Positions 1 to 7,402 of a DNA stretch of 26,409 nucleotides are shown here, one piece after another. The stretch is taken from the NCBI GenBank assembly GCA_051745635.1, contig JBNJEH010000044.1, forward strand, positions 1 through 26,409. The letters run 5' to 3'. The translations under genes were made by a program, and so were the position numbers. The stretch comes from Brumimicrobium sp051745635. Lineage in GTDB: Bacteria; Bacteroidota; Bacteroidia; Flavobacteriales_D; Crocinitomicaceae. The notes below the pieces were generated by a model. That model did not search any database. It was not told where the DNA came from and saw nothing but the letters and a program-made list of their open reading frames with translations. Within the stretch, counting starts at the first letter, position 1. Every line of letters starts with the position of its first letter.

Positions 1-99
1 GAGGGTGAAGAGGAAATTAGCTGAAAAAGCATTTTGTTTTGCGAAAATTAATGTGAGAAATTAGTTCTTGGTATGTTGGGAATTATAGAAGAAATATAA
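1..99. repeat. Left arm of a 99-bp long-range inverted repeat
   Basis: Bases 1-99 are the reverse complement of 26139-26237 with a single mismatch (base 5 against 26233); the match stops abruptly at base 100. Because the arm begins at the first base of the window, it may extend further left. It is AT-rich with no convincing coding content. The two arms face each other across about 26 kb of core genes. Confidence 0.9.
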
Positions 100-192
100 G
101 TCAATCCAATAGTAACAGGTGTAACAGAAGTTGCATAAACTGCATTGAGTGTAAATGAAAAGATGTAACCATTAAAAAGTCACACGATTAAA
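100..192. other. Non-coding stretch between repeat arm and terminator
   Basis: AT-rich sequence with no open frame of note, no recognisable RNA gene and no clear promoter. Nothing further can be supported here. Confidence 0.5.
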
Positions 193-230
193 CATAAAAA
201 AACGCCAGTGAAAATTTCCACTGACGTTTC
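193..230 (-). terminator. Rho-independent terminator of the SPFH gene unit
   Basis: Read on the minus strand, the arms 219-229 and 200-210 pair (AAACGxCAGTG type, one internal mismatch) around an AT-rich loop and are followed by a run of seven T (193-202 region). It lies about 20 bases after the stop codon of the SPFH gene. Confidence 0.8.
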
Positions 231-251
231 TCATGAATATGAAGTGGACTA

Positions 252-1091
252 TTAATCAGCTTTTAGTATGCTGATTGATTCATCACCAAATACGTTTCTG
301 GTTCCATAAGGGGATCCTTCGCCGTCCCATTTTTCCCATTTTTTCAGTTCGATATACTGTGGGTTTCGGGCAATTTGCTCAGCCTCCAGTCGAATCGCTT
401 CCGCTTTAAAGTTTGCTGAGACGACCATGGCAGAATCACCGCGCGCTTTTTCAATTTTTGCGTTCGCCAGGTATTCCTGCTCTTTCTGTTTTTCTTTCGC
501 TGTGAGGTTCCGTTGTTTCTGCGTTTCTTTCTCCTCGATTTGTTTGGCAATACCTGGAGGCAAATTGACATCGGCTATCTCCACGTAGTTCAAATTGAGG
601 TAGTTACCGTCAAAGTCACCTTCCAGGATGGCTTCTATTTCTCCCTCCAGTGCCTCTCTTTTCGAGGAATAAACTTGCTCATAGGTATAGCGACCAATCA
701 CATCCTTAATCGCACCTCTCGCTTTATCGTCGATAAACGTGGTGTAGTTCTCGCGGTGCTTTTTGTGCAAGTTAGCTACATTTTTAGCTATCACATTGTA
801 GTTGACGGAGACATCCAGCGTCACGTCGGTACCATTGATGTCCATCACCTGCTGATTGTACTGTTTCGACTTGTTTACCACTTCGTAGCTAATCATCTCG
901 TTCCAGGGCAGAATAAAGAACGTTCCTTCCATATACACTTCTTCTTCAACAATACTCGGCGAGTTGTAAGGTCTGTAAACAAAACCTTGTTCACCGGGTT
1001 CCACGTTTACCCACGAGTTGAAGAAAATTATTATTGCAATCAGGGCCACTGCGCCAATTGCTACATACCTTACCATTTTATTCGTTTCCAT
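252..1091 (-). CDS. SPFH/prohibitin-family membrane protein
   Basis: This 279-residue protein has one N-terminal membrane segment (about residues 7-26, VRYVAIGAVALIAIIIFF) followed by an SPFH/band-7 domain (about 28-190, beginning VEPGEQGFVYRPY). A charged Ala/Glu/Lys-rich coiled coil follows (about 190-250, KEKQKEQEYLANAKIEKARG). That order is typical of prohibitin-like proteins, which oligomerise at the inner membrane and modulate proteases or lipid domains. The start overlaps the stop of the small membrane gene upstream by 14 bases, so the two are translationally coupled and probably partners. A strong terminator follows. METNK is the first start; an internal ATG at residue 6 is possible. 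Family is confident; the specific client or function cannot be read from sequence. Confidence 0.85.
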   Translation of the reverse strand: METNKMVRYVAIGAVALIAIIIFFNSWVNVEPGEQGFVYRPYNSPSIVEEEVYMEGTFFILPWNEMISYEVVNKSKQYNQQVMDINGTDVTLDVSVNYNVIAKNVANLHKKHRENYTTFIDDKARGAIKDVIGRYTYEQVYSSKREALEGEIEAILEGDFDGNYLNLNYVEIADVNLPPGIAKQIEEKETQKQRNLTAKEKQKEQEYLANAKIEKARGDSAMVVSANFKAEAIRLEAEQIARNPQYIELKKWEKWDGEGSPYGTRNVFGDESISILKAD

Positions 1092-1281
1092 AGCGATCTC
1101 TTTTTCCTTTTTTAATTATGTAATCAACGGTTAAATAAATAATTGCAATCAAAGCGATCAGTACAAGCACCTTGATGAATGGTGGAGACTTGAATAAATA
1201 GCGCACGGACAAATAAACGGATCCCCCGATAATGACGGCTCCGAGAAGAATTCTAAATATTTGACGTGTCCTCATATTCAT
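1078..1281 (-). CDS. Small two-helix membrane protein
   Basis: About 67 residues, with a basic N-terminus (MNMRTRQIFR) and two hydrophobic segments (about residues 10-28 and 36-53). It ends in a very basic, polar tail (KKGKRDRYGNE). The open frame continues upstream to 1317, but the promoter -7 box at 1300-1307 places transcription start near 1292. The ATG at 1281, or the one two codons later at 1275, is therefore the real start. Its last codons overlap the SPFH gene by 14 bases. I do not recognise the family. The context suggests a membrane partner or assembly factor for the SPFH protein, which is inference only. Confidence 0.7.
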   Translation of the reverse strand: MNMRTRQIFRILLGAVIIGGSVYLSVRYLFKSPPFIKVLVLIALIAIIYLTVDYIIKKGKRDRYGNE

Positions 1282-1299
1282 GATACGCTCATTGCGTTG

Positions 1300-1331
1300 C
1301 AAAAGTAATAAAATCAAGCACCTGAGCCCAA
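1300..1331 (-). promoter_or_regulatory. Bacteroidota-type promoter for the small membrane protein/SPFH pair
   Basis: On the minus strand TTG (1329-1331) is followed after 21 bases by TACTTTTG (1300-1307). This matches the Bacteroidota primary-sigma consensus TTG / TAnnTTTG at the expected spacing. It lies just past the end of the SDR gene, so the two-gene unit can be transcribed independently. The leader would be only about 10-15 bases. Confidence 0.6.
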
Positions 1332-1338
1332 CCTTTTC

Positions 1339-2052
1339 CTAGGTATATAAACCGCCGTTGAGGTTTATTGTTTGTCCCGTAATGTAATCGGAAGCTTTAT
1401 CGATCAAATAGTTGATGGTATGGCAGATGGCGCGGGGTTCACCGAGTCTTTTTAACGGAATGTCAGCAGTTATAGCTTCCTTTAAATCTTCAGGAACATC
1501 TCTGATCATTCCTTTGTTGAAATAACCGAGTGCCAGATTATTTGCCGTAATTCCGGCACTTGAAAGCTCTTTGCTCAACGTTTTTGTCAAACCGATCAGT
1601 CCTGCTTTGGAAGCGGCATAAGAAGCAGTGCCGATCGCACCAGTTTGTCCGACAACGGAAGCGATGTTAATAATCCGACCCCATTCTCGTTCGCGCATGA
1701 CGGGAATAGTGTGTTTACAAACGAGAAATGGAGCTGTCAGGTTTGTCGCTATGGTTTTGTCCCAACTTTCGAGTGCTGTTTTCCAGGAAATATGACTTTC
1801 GGAAACCCCGGCGTTATTAATAACAATATCAATTCGATTAAATCGCTGGAGGATGGCCTGTACCATTTCTTCTACTTCTGTCTCATTGGTAAGGTCTGCT
1901 TTGTAATGCATGATGGTTTTTGCTTCGTCGATGAGCGGTATATTCTCGTTATGGTGCAATACGAGTGCATAATCTTCTCGTGAAAAGTATTCTGCCATTG
2001 AAGAACCAAGTCCTCCCGAGGCTCCCGTGATTAATATTACTTTTTTCTCCAT
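1339..2052 (-). CDS. Short-chain dehydrogenase/reductase (FabG-like)
   Basis: This 237-residue protein has the complete classical SDR signature. The dinucleotide-binding TGASGGLG is at residues 9-16 and NNAG at 79-82. The catalytic Ser132, Tyr145 and Lys149 sit in the YAASK context. The C-terminal GQTINLNGG segment is typical of 3-oxoacyl-ACP reductase (FabG)-like enzymes, which use NADPH to reduce ketoacyl or sugar/polyol substrates. The start overlaps the end of the upstream acyltransferase gene by 16 bases. It is the last gene of a three-gene unit, so it may act on the same product rather than in general fatty-acid synthesis. It is shorter than most housekeeping FabG proteins by about ten residues. 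Substrate unknown. Confidence 0.85.
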   Translation of the reverse strand: MEKKVILITGASGGLGSSMAEYFSREDYALVLHHNENIPLIDEAKTIMHYKADLTNETEVEEMVQAILQRFNRIDIVINNAGVSESHISWKTALESWDKTIATNLTAPFLVCKHTIPVMREREWGRIINIASVVGQTGAIGTASYAASKAGLIGLTKTLSKELSSAGITANNLALGYFNKGMIRDVPEDLKEAITADIPLKRLGEPRAICHTINYLIDKASDYITGQTINLNGGLYT

Positions 2053-2942
2053 TGATTCATGCGATTTAAAAATTTATACCAAGCGGGCGAATGATCCCAG
2101 TGATAGCAAAAATACGTTTTATCCTTTGCATTAAAGCGGGTATTAAAAAAACGAACACCTTCAACGCGCGAGCCTCCAAAATCGAAAAGCTGGTCGGAAT
2201 GCAGGGCATCTTCTATAAGGTGGTGCATGAGGGCGTACATACCGCCTGATTCTTTTGCGGCTGCCGTAGTCGTTCCTTTGAGGTAAAGGACCGTATTTTT
2301 GTATTCGAGTGCCAGCAAACCGCCTGCTATTTCGTTCTTTTCGTGCAATACTACCGTTTTGAGCCCGATGTTTGCGGGTAAATTTGAAATTAAGCGGTCG
2401 AGTGCAGATGAGTCAGTACTGGCGTAGAGCTCCATTTTTTTGGATAGTTCGCGTTTGATCAATTGAAGAACTTCTTTTGCGCAGTTATTGTCAGATGCCA
2501 CAGTTAATTCGGAAGCACTAAATTTTTTGAGCATGCGTTTCGCCTGATTTTTTAATTTGAATTGATCGCGATCGAGGGTTTGATAAACGAATTTTTGCTG
2601 TTGTAAATTTCCCTCGATGGGAACGCTGCTGTGCAAAACACCTTTGGGGAAAGACTGCTGGATACTCTTCACAAAATGTTCTTCATTGAATGCTGCAGGG
2701 TCACCGACAATTTCAGAAAAACGATGGAAAAATGGCGGATAGACTTGCTGAACACCCAGTTTTCTCGAAACACCAACGGGAATTGCACACGTCATTGCTG
2801 AATCTGTGTAGGCATACCAATTTTTACACGTTGCATTGAGGTAATGAGAGGTGCTGAAAATACCAGCAGTTTCCGACGATTCGACACGCGCATCCCATTG
2901 TTCAGGATCAATTTCGGTATGGTGGAACCATTTTCCTTTCAT
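2037..2942 (-). CDS. FemAB/GNAT-like acyltransferase
   Basis: This 301-residue soluble protein has no signal peptide or membrane segment. The C-terminal half (about 150-285) reads like the GNAT/FemAB fold: a helix, strands with IAGGLLALEYKNTVLYLKGTT, then GGMYALMHHLIEDALHSDQLFDFGGSRVEG... and FFNTRF. This resembles the peptidyltransferase/BioF2-like acetyltransferases found in cell-surface glycan clusters. It overlaps the preceding deacetylase gene by four bases (ATGA) and the following SDR by 16, indicating one co-translated unit. Plausible role: transfer of an acyl or aminoacyl group to a sugar or lipid precursor. Family assignment is by pattern only; substrate is not predictable. Confidence 0.65.
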   Translation of the reverse strand: MKGKWFHHTEIDPEQWDARVESSETAGIFSTSHYLNATCKNWYAYTDSAMTCAIPVGVSRKLGVQQVYPPFFHRFSEIVGDPAAFNEEHFVKSIQQSFPKGVLHSSVPIEGNLQQQKFVYQTLDRDQFKLKNQAKRMLKKFSASELTVASDNNCAKEVLQLIKRELSKKMELYASTDSSALDRLISNLPANIGLKTVVLHEKNEIAGGLLALEYKNTVLYLKGTTTAAAKESGGMYALMHHLIEDALHSDQLFDFGGSRVEGVRFFNTRFNAKDKTYFCYHWDHSPAWYKFLNRMNQWRKK

Positions 2943-3925
2943 TCTGCTTCAGATAACGTGAGAAATGGATGTTTCTTTTGTTGTCGTTGAATGTATTGAT
3001 CTAATTTTTCAAAAGAATACTGCGTCATACTTTTTGGATGGCCGATAATGACCAGGTCAGAGCGATCTTCCCGATCGAATTTGTTCGTAATTAGATTTAA
3101 TTTTGAGGCGTAGTAACCGTCGCAGCTGACATGATCCCAGATGGGCTTTCTCAAAGATTTGAACTTTTTTCCTCCCTGCGGTATGAAATTGCCATCACCT
3201 GTCATTTTATGCCGGCGGGGCATGAGTCTTCCTAAAATATACAATCGCCAGAAAAATCCGGGTTTGTATTTGTAGCCACCAATCGGGAGCTCCAAAAAGT
3301 GTCCTGAAGGATTTTCTTCACAAAGGTTATTTTCGAAATGATAGCGTCCTTTATTTGGAGCGTCTCTAAAGTCAAAATAATAGTGTCTCGTCTCGAGATG
3401 TCCTCCCTGAAACACGGTAGAATCAATCTTAATGCCGCACGCTTTAAACAGGGATGAAAATTGTGCGAAAGGCTGCAAACACCACCCTCCGGCCCTGAAA
3501 CCTTTGATTGTTGTGCCCGTAATGTCCTCAAGTGTCGATTTGTAAGACCGGACAATGCGATCAATTGCGTCTTCATCAAAATCGGATAACTTATAGTGGT
3601 TATCTATCGTGAATTGCCACTGACCATCGATGTATTCTGCTGTTTCCCAGTGAGGGTGAATATGGAGCTGAATGTCGTGCCCCTCTTCAATTAACGTTTT
3701 GAGCTGAGCAGTGATGTTTTCGTACGTTTCGCTCAATTTTTCATATTGAAGCCTCCATTTTTTCAATTGAACCAGATAACCCGCATCAACGAAGAAAGTG
3801 AATTTCACATTCCGAATGCGTCCAATTTTGATCAATTTATTTGTAGGGAATAAGATACACTTTTCCGCACTTCCGGCAGGAGAACCGAAGAATAATTCAT
3901 AATCAAATGTGAGGAATAGATTCAT
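2939..3925 (-). CDS. Polysaccharide deacetylase-like (NodB-fold) protein
   Basis: This 328-residue protein carries the NodB-type motifs in order. TFDYE is at 6-10 (Asp8 as the first metal/catalytic acid) and TFFVDAGYL at 43-51. The metal-binding HIHPHW is at 88-93, RAGGW at 144-148, and a late IIGHPKS His-containing motif is near residue 295. It lacks a signal peptide, so it probably acts in the cytoplasm on a glycan or lipid-linked precursor. It opens a three-gene overlapping unit with an acyltransferase and an SDR. A near-match -7 element (TACCTTCG at 3931-3938, minus strand) lies only a few bases before the ATG, with no TTG at the right distance, so the transcript may have almost no leader. 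The exact substrate is unknown. Confidence 0.75.
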   Translation of the reverse strand: MNLFLTFDYELFFGSPAGSAEKCILFPTNKLIKIGRIRNVKFTFFVDAGYLVQLKKWRLQYEKLSETYENITAQLKTLIEEGHDIQLHIHPHWETAEYIDGQWQFTIDNHYKLSDFDEDAIDRIVRSYKSTLEDITGTTIKGFRAGGWCLQPFAQFSSLFKACGIKIDSTVFQGGHLETRHYYFDFRDAPNKGRYHFENNLCEENPSGHFLELPIGGYKYKPGFFWRLYILGRLMPRRHKMTGDGNFIPQGGKKFKSLRKPIWDHVSCDGYYASKLNLITNKFDREDRSDLVIIGHPKSMTQYSFEKLDQYIQRQQKKHPFLTLSEAE

Positions 3926-3974
3926 TCCTGCGAAGGTAATGAAAACTGCGTTTTATCTACGAAAAAGTACCAAT

Positions 3975-6167
3975 CTAACGCACGACAATTTTAGTCGATT
4001 CTCCAGAATTATTGTTGATCACAAAATAAACACCTGTTTTAGGAGCCTCCGTTGAAGTGGTGTTTTGCACTTCCTTGATTAGCTGACCTGCTGAGTTATA
4101 GAGTGTGTAGCGACCATTTTCCGGAAAAATAATTGAATTGGAAATCCGGTCATAGAAAACTTTTTGTGCTTCTACATTTATGGCCACAATACCTTTGTCG
4201 TGCTTTGTACCATCATAATCGACGGAGTAGAGCTGGTAGTAATTCATTCCTCGAGCAGGACGATTGTGTTCTGCGGAATAATGTATGTTCGACTGGGTTG
4301 TTCCGCTCCCGTCAACATCTTTGAGGTGCGTAAAGTCGTAACCTGAAGTCGAATGATAGATCTCGTAATGGCTATTATGACTTTCAGAACTGCTTTCCCA
4401 GTAAAGGTCCACATGTCCCATCGTTTCGTTGTAAGCACCGTCAAATAATACCAGTGTAATAGGCAGAGGTTGAACAGGGCATGTCTCTGAAAAAGGATCC
4501 CGCATCAAACGAAGCCATTCTTCGTTGGCGGCATTGTTAAAGGTGCCCGGTGTTTCATCTCCAGACGCGTTACCAATAATCCAGTTATTGGCATCTTTAA
4601 AGTCCCCGGATGTAAACGAAGCATTTTGACCTGAAAGACCACTGTTGGTAATTTTTGTGCCCTCAGGTCCGCCGGAGATTTCGCTACCGCCATAAGAAAC
4701 GCCATGAAAGTAAGAACCGTCGGGTTGTCTGATCTGAACGGCGTCACCACCGTTTGCGATTCCCATACCAGACCAGCTCGTTGATGCGTAGGTAGCAGGA
4801 CTGTAAGTTGAATCGGGATCACTGGCGTTTGGAATAGCGCCATCAATTTCAAAAAGCGTTGTGTTATCGTGCGGCACCACGTAAAGTGAATCGTTATCGC
4901 TATCGAAGGGGTCGTCCCCGGGCAATGAACCATTTGGATCGCCATTATTGTAGACAACAATTACAGATCCTACCGGAATGTTGGACCATTGTGAATGATT
5001 CGTTAAGCGCAAATGTCCCGACGCAATTCCAGATCCGCCTGGGTATGAAGATGCTTCAGAAAAGGTACCGTTGTTATCGTCAATGATATAGCCTCTTACG
5101 TCCACAGTTTCGCCGCACTTTCCAGCTACGACAAATTCATAGTATTCCTGAGAGCCGGTAGAACCGTTGGAAAACTCATTGATTAAAAGACCGCCAGAGG
5201 CAGGTAGTGTCGCCGGGCAGGGCGAGCTGGTAATCGTTATATCTGTTCCATTATCTGTTCCTGTTGTGGCGGGATCTGTTGCGATGACGCGCATGCGGTA
5301 ACCTGTTCCACCTGCAACTGAGGTTGGAATTGTGAAATTAATTGTTTCAGAAGGGTCAGTTCCTTCCGCGTTAGCTCCCGATAAGGTGTCCAGGTAAGTT
5401 GAACTCGCAAAACTGCCTGAATTATCAGATAGTTCTACAATAAATTCATTGCCCGTGTTGAAAGTTCCGGTACTTGAAAAGTCTAAACTACCTGTATCTG
5501 GTGTATCACAAACGACCTCGTAAGTGAGACTGGACAAGTTGTCAATGGTGATGGTGTTGAAATTACACGAAGGAGCGTCACCAAAACCTGTGGTTCCTCC
5601 TGTGCCACTTGGGTTACTGGATACCGTTTCATAACGCAAACTTGGATCTGTCCAATAAGTCGTTGTACCTGAACAAATACCATTTGCAATTTGAATGTTC
5701 TGGTTAGCTGTTGAAACGCCATTTCCAGACCAGGCAGAACCGGGATCAGTCCCGCAGGTGCCGAAAACATCCATTAAAGTACCATTTAAATAAAGTTCTA
5801 AGGCATCATCTCCGTTGAAGGTAAAAGAATGATTTGTTGTGCCGCTCAAATTGGTTCCATTATTTTGGGCATCGTTAACGAGGTCGGTAGTTCCAATTAC
5901 CCATACTTCACCAGGAAGCAATACACCCGAATTAACCGTGACATCATTTGAACATGTGCCACCGTTGACGCCTTTATAAACCTCTAAAGGGTCAACACTG
6001 AAATCGATAGAAGATCCTGAATGATTGTAAATTTCTACACCTTTCGGGCTGGTACCAGAATCTGTTTCTATATACTGACTAAACATTACCTGACCAATAA
6101 CATTGGAACTAATAGCAATGAACACCGATAATAAGCTAACCTTTAAAGAAATTGCAAATAACTTCAT
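3975..6167 (-). CDS. Secreted T9SS cargo with lamin-tail domains
   Basis: This 730-residue protein starts with a clear signal peptide (residues 1-25, ending SSNVIGQ). An LTD (lamin-tail) domain follows at about 27-165, with VEIYNHSGSS and the DDALELY element. A Ser/Thr/Gly-rich linker is next, then a second LTD-like domain at about 325-545, beginning LLINEFSNGSTGSQEYYEFV. A short beta-sandwich (ITLVLFDGAYNETMG...VDLYWESSSE) precedes the C-terminal type-A T9SS sorting tail. That tail is about 60 residues, with GRYTLYNSAGQLIKE and the ending TKIVVR. The architecture is that of Bacteroidota cell-surface or secreted proteins exported by Sec and then T9SS. It is rich in Gly, Ser, Thr and Asp, as usual for such cargo. 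No catalytic domain is visible; the role may be adhesive or structural. Confidence 0.85.
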   Translation of the reverse strand: MKLFAISLKVSLLSVFIAISSNVIGQVMFSQYIETDSGTSPKGVEIYNHSGSSIDFSVDPLEVYKGVNGGTCSNDVTVNSGVLLPGEVWVIGTTDLVNDAQNNGTNLSGTTNHSFTFNGDDALELYLNGTLMDVFGTCGTDPGSAWSGNGVSTANQNIQIANGICSGTTTYWTDPSLRYETVSSNPSGTGGTTGFGDAPSCNFNTITIDNLSSLTYEVVCDTPDTGSLDFSSTGTFNTGNEFIVELSDNSGSFASSTYLDTLSGANAEGTDPSETINFTIPTSVAGGTGYRMRVIATDPATTGTDNGTDITITSSPCPATLPASGGLLINEFSNGSTGSQEYYEFVVAGKCGETVDVRGYIIDDNNGTFSEASSYPGGSGIASGHLRLTNHSQWSNIPVGSVIVVYNNGDPNGSLPGDDPFDSDNDSLYVVPHDNTTLFEIDGAIPNASDPDSTYSPATYASTSWSGMGIANGGDAVQIRQPDGSYFHGVSYGGSEISGGPEGTKITNSGLSGQNASFTSGDFKDANNWIIGNASGDETPGTFNNAANEEWLRLMRDPFSETCPVQPLPITLVLFDGAYNETMGHVDLYWESSSESHNSHYEIYHSTSGYDFTHLKDVDGSGTTQSNIHYSAEHNRPARGMNYYQLYSVDYDGTKHDKGIVAINVEAQKVFYDRISNSIIFPENGRYTLYNSAGQLIKEVQNTTSTEAPKTGVYFVINNNSGESTKIVVR

Positions 6168-6384
6168 TTTGGCACAACACTTTCATTTTCCACCCTTTGG
6201 GTTAAAAATATTTAAATATTTGTTCATGGTTTCTGTATTAGATACGTCAAGGTTATCATGAACAAATTCTAAGTACGAAATTACAGTAAACCAGTAATTT
6301 GACCTAACGAATGACTTTAAAAATATATTAACAAATTGTTAGTAACGGCTATACATGTTATTAAACGTACGCTGCAGAAAACAC
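6168..6384. other. Leader/intergenic region of the T9SS gene
   Basis: No open frame and no exact TAnnTTTG promoter on the minus strand. It contains a perfect 11-base inverted repeat, ATTTGTTCATG (6218-6228) and CATGAACAAAT (6257-6267), separated by 28 bases. This could be an operator pair or an RNA hairpin in the 5' leader of the T9SS gene, whose start is about 50 bases downstream. The rest is AT-rich with nothing else supported. Confidence 0.5.
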
Positions 6385-6410
6385 AAAAGCTTCCTTGAAG
6401 GAAGCTTCTT
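6385..6410 (-). terminator. Terminator after the secreted GATase-like gene
   Basis: Perfect hairpin of about ten base pairs (AAGCTTCCTT / AAGGAAGCTT, 6387-6407). On the minus strand it is followed by TTTTGTGTTTT. It lies about 50 bases beyond the stop at 6459 and separates that gene from the T9SS gene. Confidence 0.75.
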
Positions 6411-6458
6411 ACGTACGATTGAGAAAAATGCTTTCTTTTTAGAGCGAGTGCCGATAGA

Positions 6459-7358
6459 TTACTCCACAGCAACCACTTTATCGCCAAATTTTTCGTAGTT
6501 CACGAGCCAGGCAGCTGCATTTTTAACGTAGCGTCCCGTTCCGGCGGTGTCCCAGTTGACGTAAAGCCGTGTGAACCCTCCGTCGAAGATGAGTCGTTTG
6601 CCGTCTTTTTCATAAGTCGCCGCTACCAGGTTTCCGGCAGAGCCATATATGATGGGCGTTAGCGATTCATTTTCTTCGATGGTGGCGATGGTAATTCCTT
6701 CGTAAATATTTTGAAGCCCTGTCGTGATGAGATGGTTCGGCATGAGTCCGGAATTAGAGTCGCGGGATAAAATGTCCACCGTCTTGTTTCCCATGGTATT
6801 TCCTTCCATTTTAACGCCGAGCAGTCCCTCTGCAACAAAATTGGCATCCGCATAATAGGGTTTGTTATCCCCCCAGATGTAGACGCCTTTTCCACTGTCG
6901 AAGAATTTTTGAATGACGCCGAGGTGATCGTCATTTAATTTGCGCTGTTGATCTGAAATAATCCAGAGTTGACAGGCTTTGTCCAGTGCCTCTTCTAATT
7001 TTTCAGCACTGGGTGGTTGGTTGAGCCAGCGATAAACCGAAAACCCTTTTTGCTTTAATGCGGCCTCCGGTTTTTTGAAATCAAACCCTTCTCCCGTATA
7101 GAGGTGCAGTACGGCTACTGTCTGCCCTTCGAATGCGCCGTCTACCGCTAAATCGTATTGACTGCCGGCGGCATTGCCGTATTCATCACTGTCTACCTGT
7201 CGTTTTCTTTTTTCAACTTTTACCGTTTCGGTCGATTCGTCATAAACCTCTACGGCTACTTCTTCTTCAATGACATTTTGTTTTGCACAGTTGTTATACT
7301 GACTGTACCCCATTGTCGTTAAGACAAAACTAATCGCAACTAAAACTAAATTTTTCAT
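6459..7358 (-). CDS. Secreted protein with a GATase1/ThuA-like domain
   Basis: This 299-residue protein has a signal peptide (MKNLVLVAISFVLTTMGYSQ) and an acidic/basic linker (about 30-60). An alpha/beta domain then fills the rest. The pattern VAVLHLYTGEGFDF, LWIISDQQRKLNDDHLGVIQKFFDSGKGVYIWGDN suggests a class I glutamine-amidotransferase/ThuA-like fold. No obvious catalytic Cys nucleophile is in the expected elbow. A dense motif near the C-terminus, DGGFTRLYVNWDTAGTGR, followed by NAAAWL, looks strongly constrained. I recall similar segments in von-Willebrand-type and hypothetical proteins but cannot confirm that here. It lies 44 bases after yifB on the same strand and is closed by a terminator. 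Function unknown, probably periplasmic or extracellular. Confidence 0.6.
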   Translation of the reverse strand: MKNLVLVAISFVLTTMGYSQYNNCAKQNVIEEEVAVEVYDESTETVKVEKRKRQVDSDEYGNAAGSQYDLAVDGAFEGQTVAVLHLYTGEGFDFKKPEAALKQKGFSVYRWLNQPPSAEKLEEALDKACQLWIISDQQRKLNDDHLGVIQKFFDSGKGVYIWGDNKPYYADANFVAEGLLGVKMEGNTMGNKTVDILSRDSNSGLMPNHLITTGLQNIYEGITIATIEENESLTPIIYGSAGNLVAATYEKDGKRLIFDGGFTRLYVNWDTAGTGRYVKNAAAWLVNYEKFGDKVVAVE

Positions 7359-7402
7359 AACTTTTTTCTTTTCGGTACAGTGAAGGAAGAAATGGGTTCA
7401 AA

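Noticed and set aside
2..64. Short plus-strand frame ending at TAG (62-64), also partly present in the right repeat arm on the minus strand
   Set aside because: About 20 codons, no recognisable product, and in the right arm the frame is closed by a stop just upstream; the match is explained by the inverted repeat itself.
513..1115. 200-codon plus-strand open frame opposite the SPFH gene
   Set aside because: Lies entirely antisense to a clear SPFH protein, with an odd composition (rich in Phe, Val, His, Ile) typical of a shadow frame.
4505..4960. 151-codon alternative frame inside the T9SS gene
   Set aside because: Overlaps a gene with signal peptide and sorting tail; the Thr/Pro/Gln-rich product is a frame-shifted shadow of the low-complexity coding sequence.
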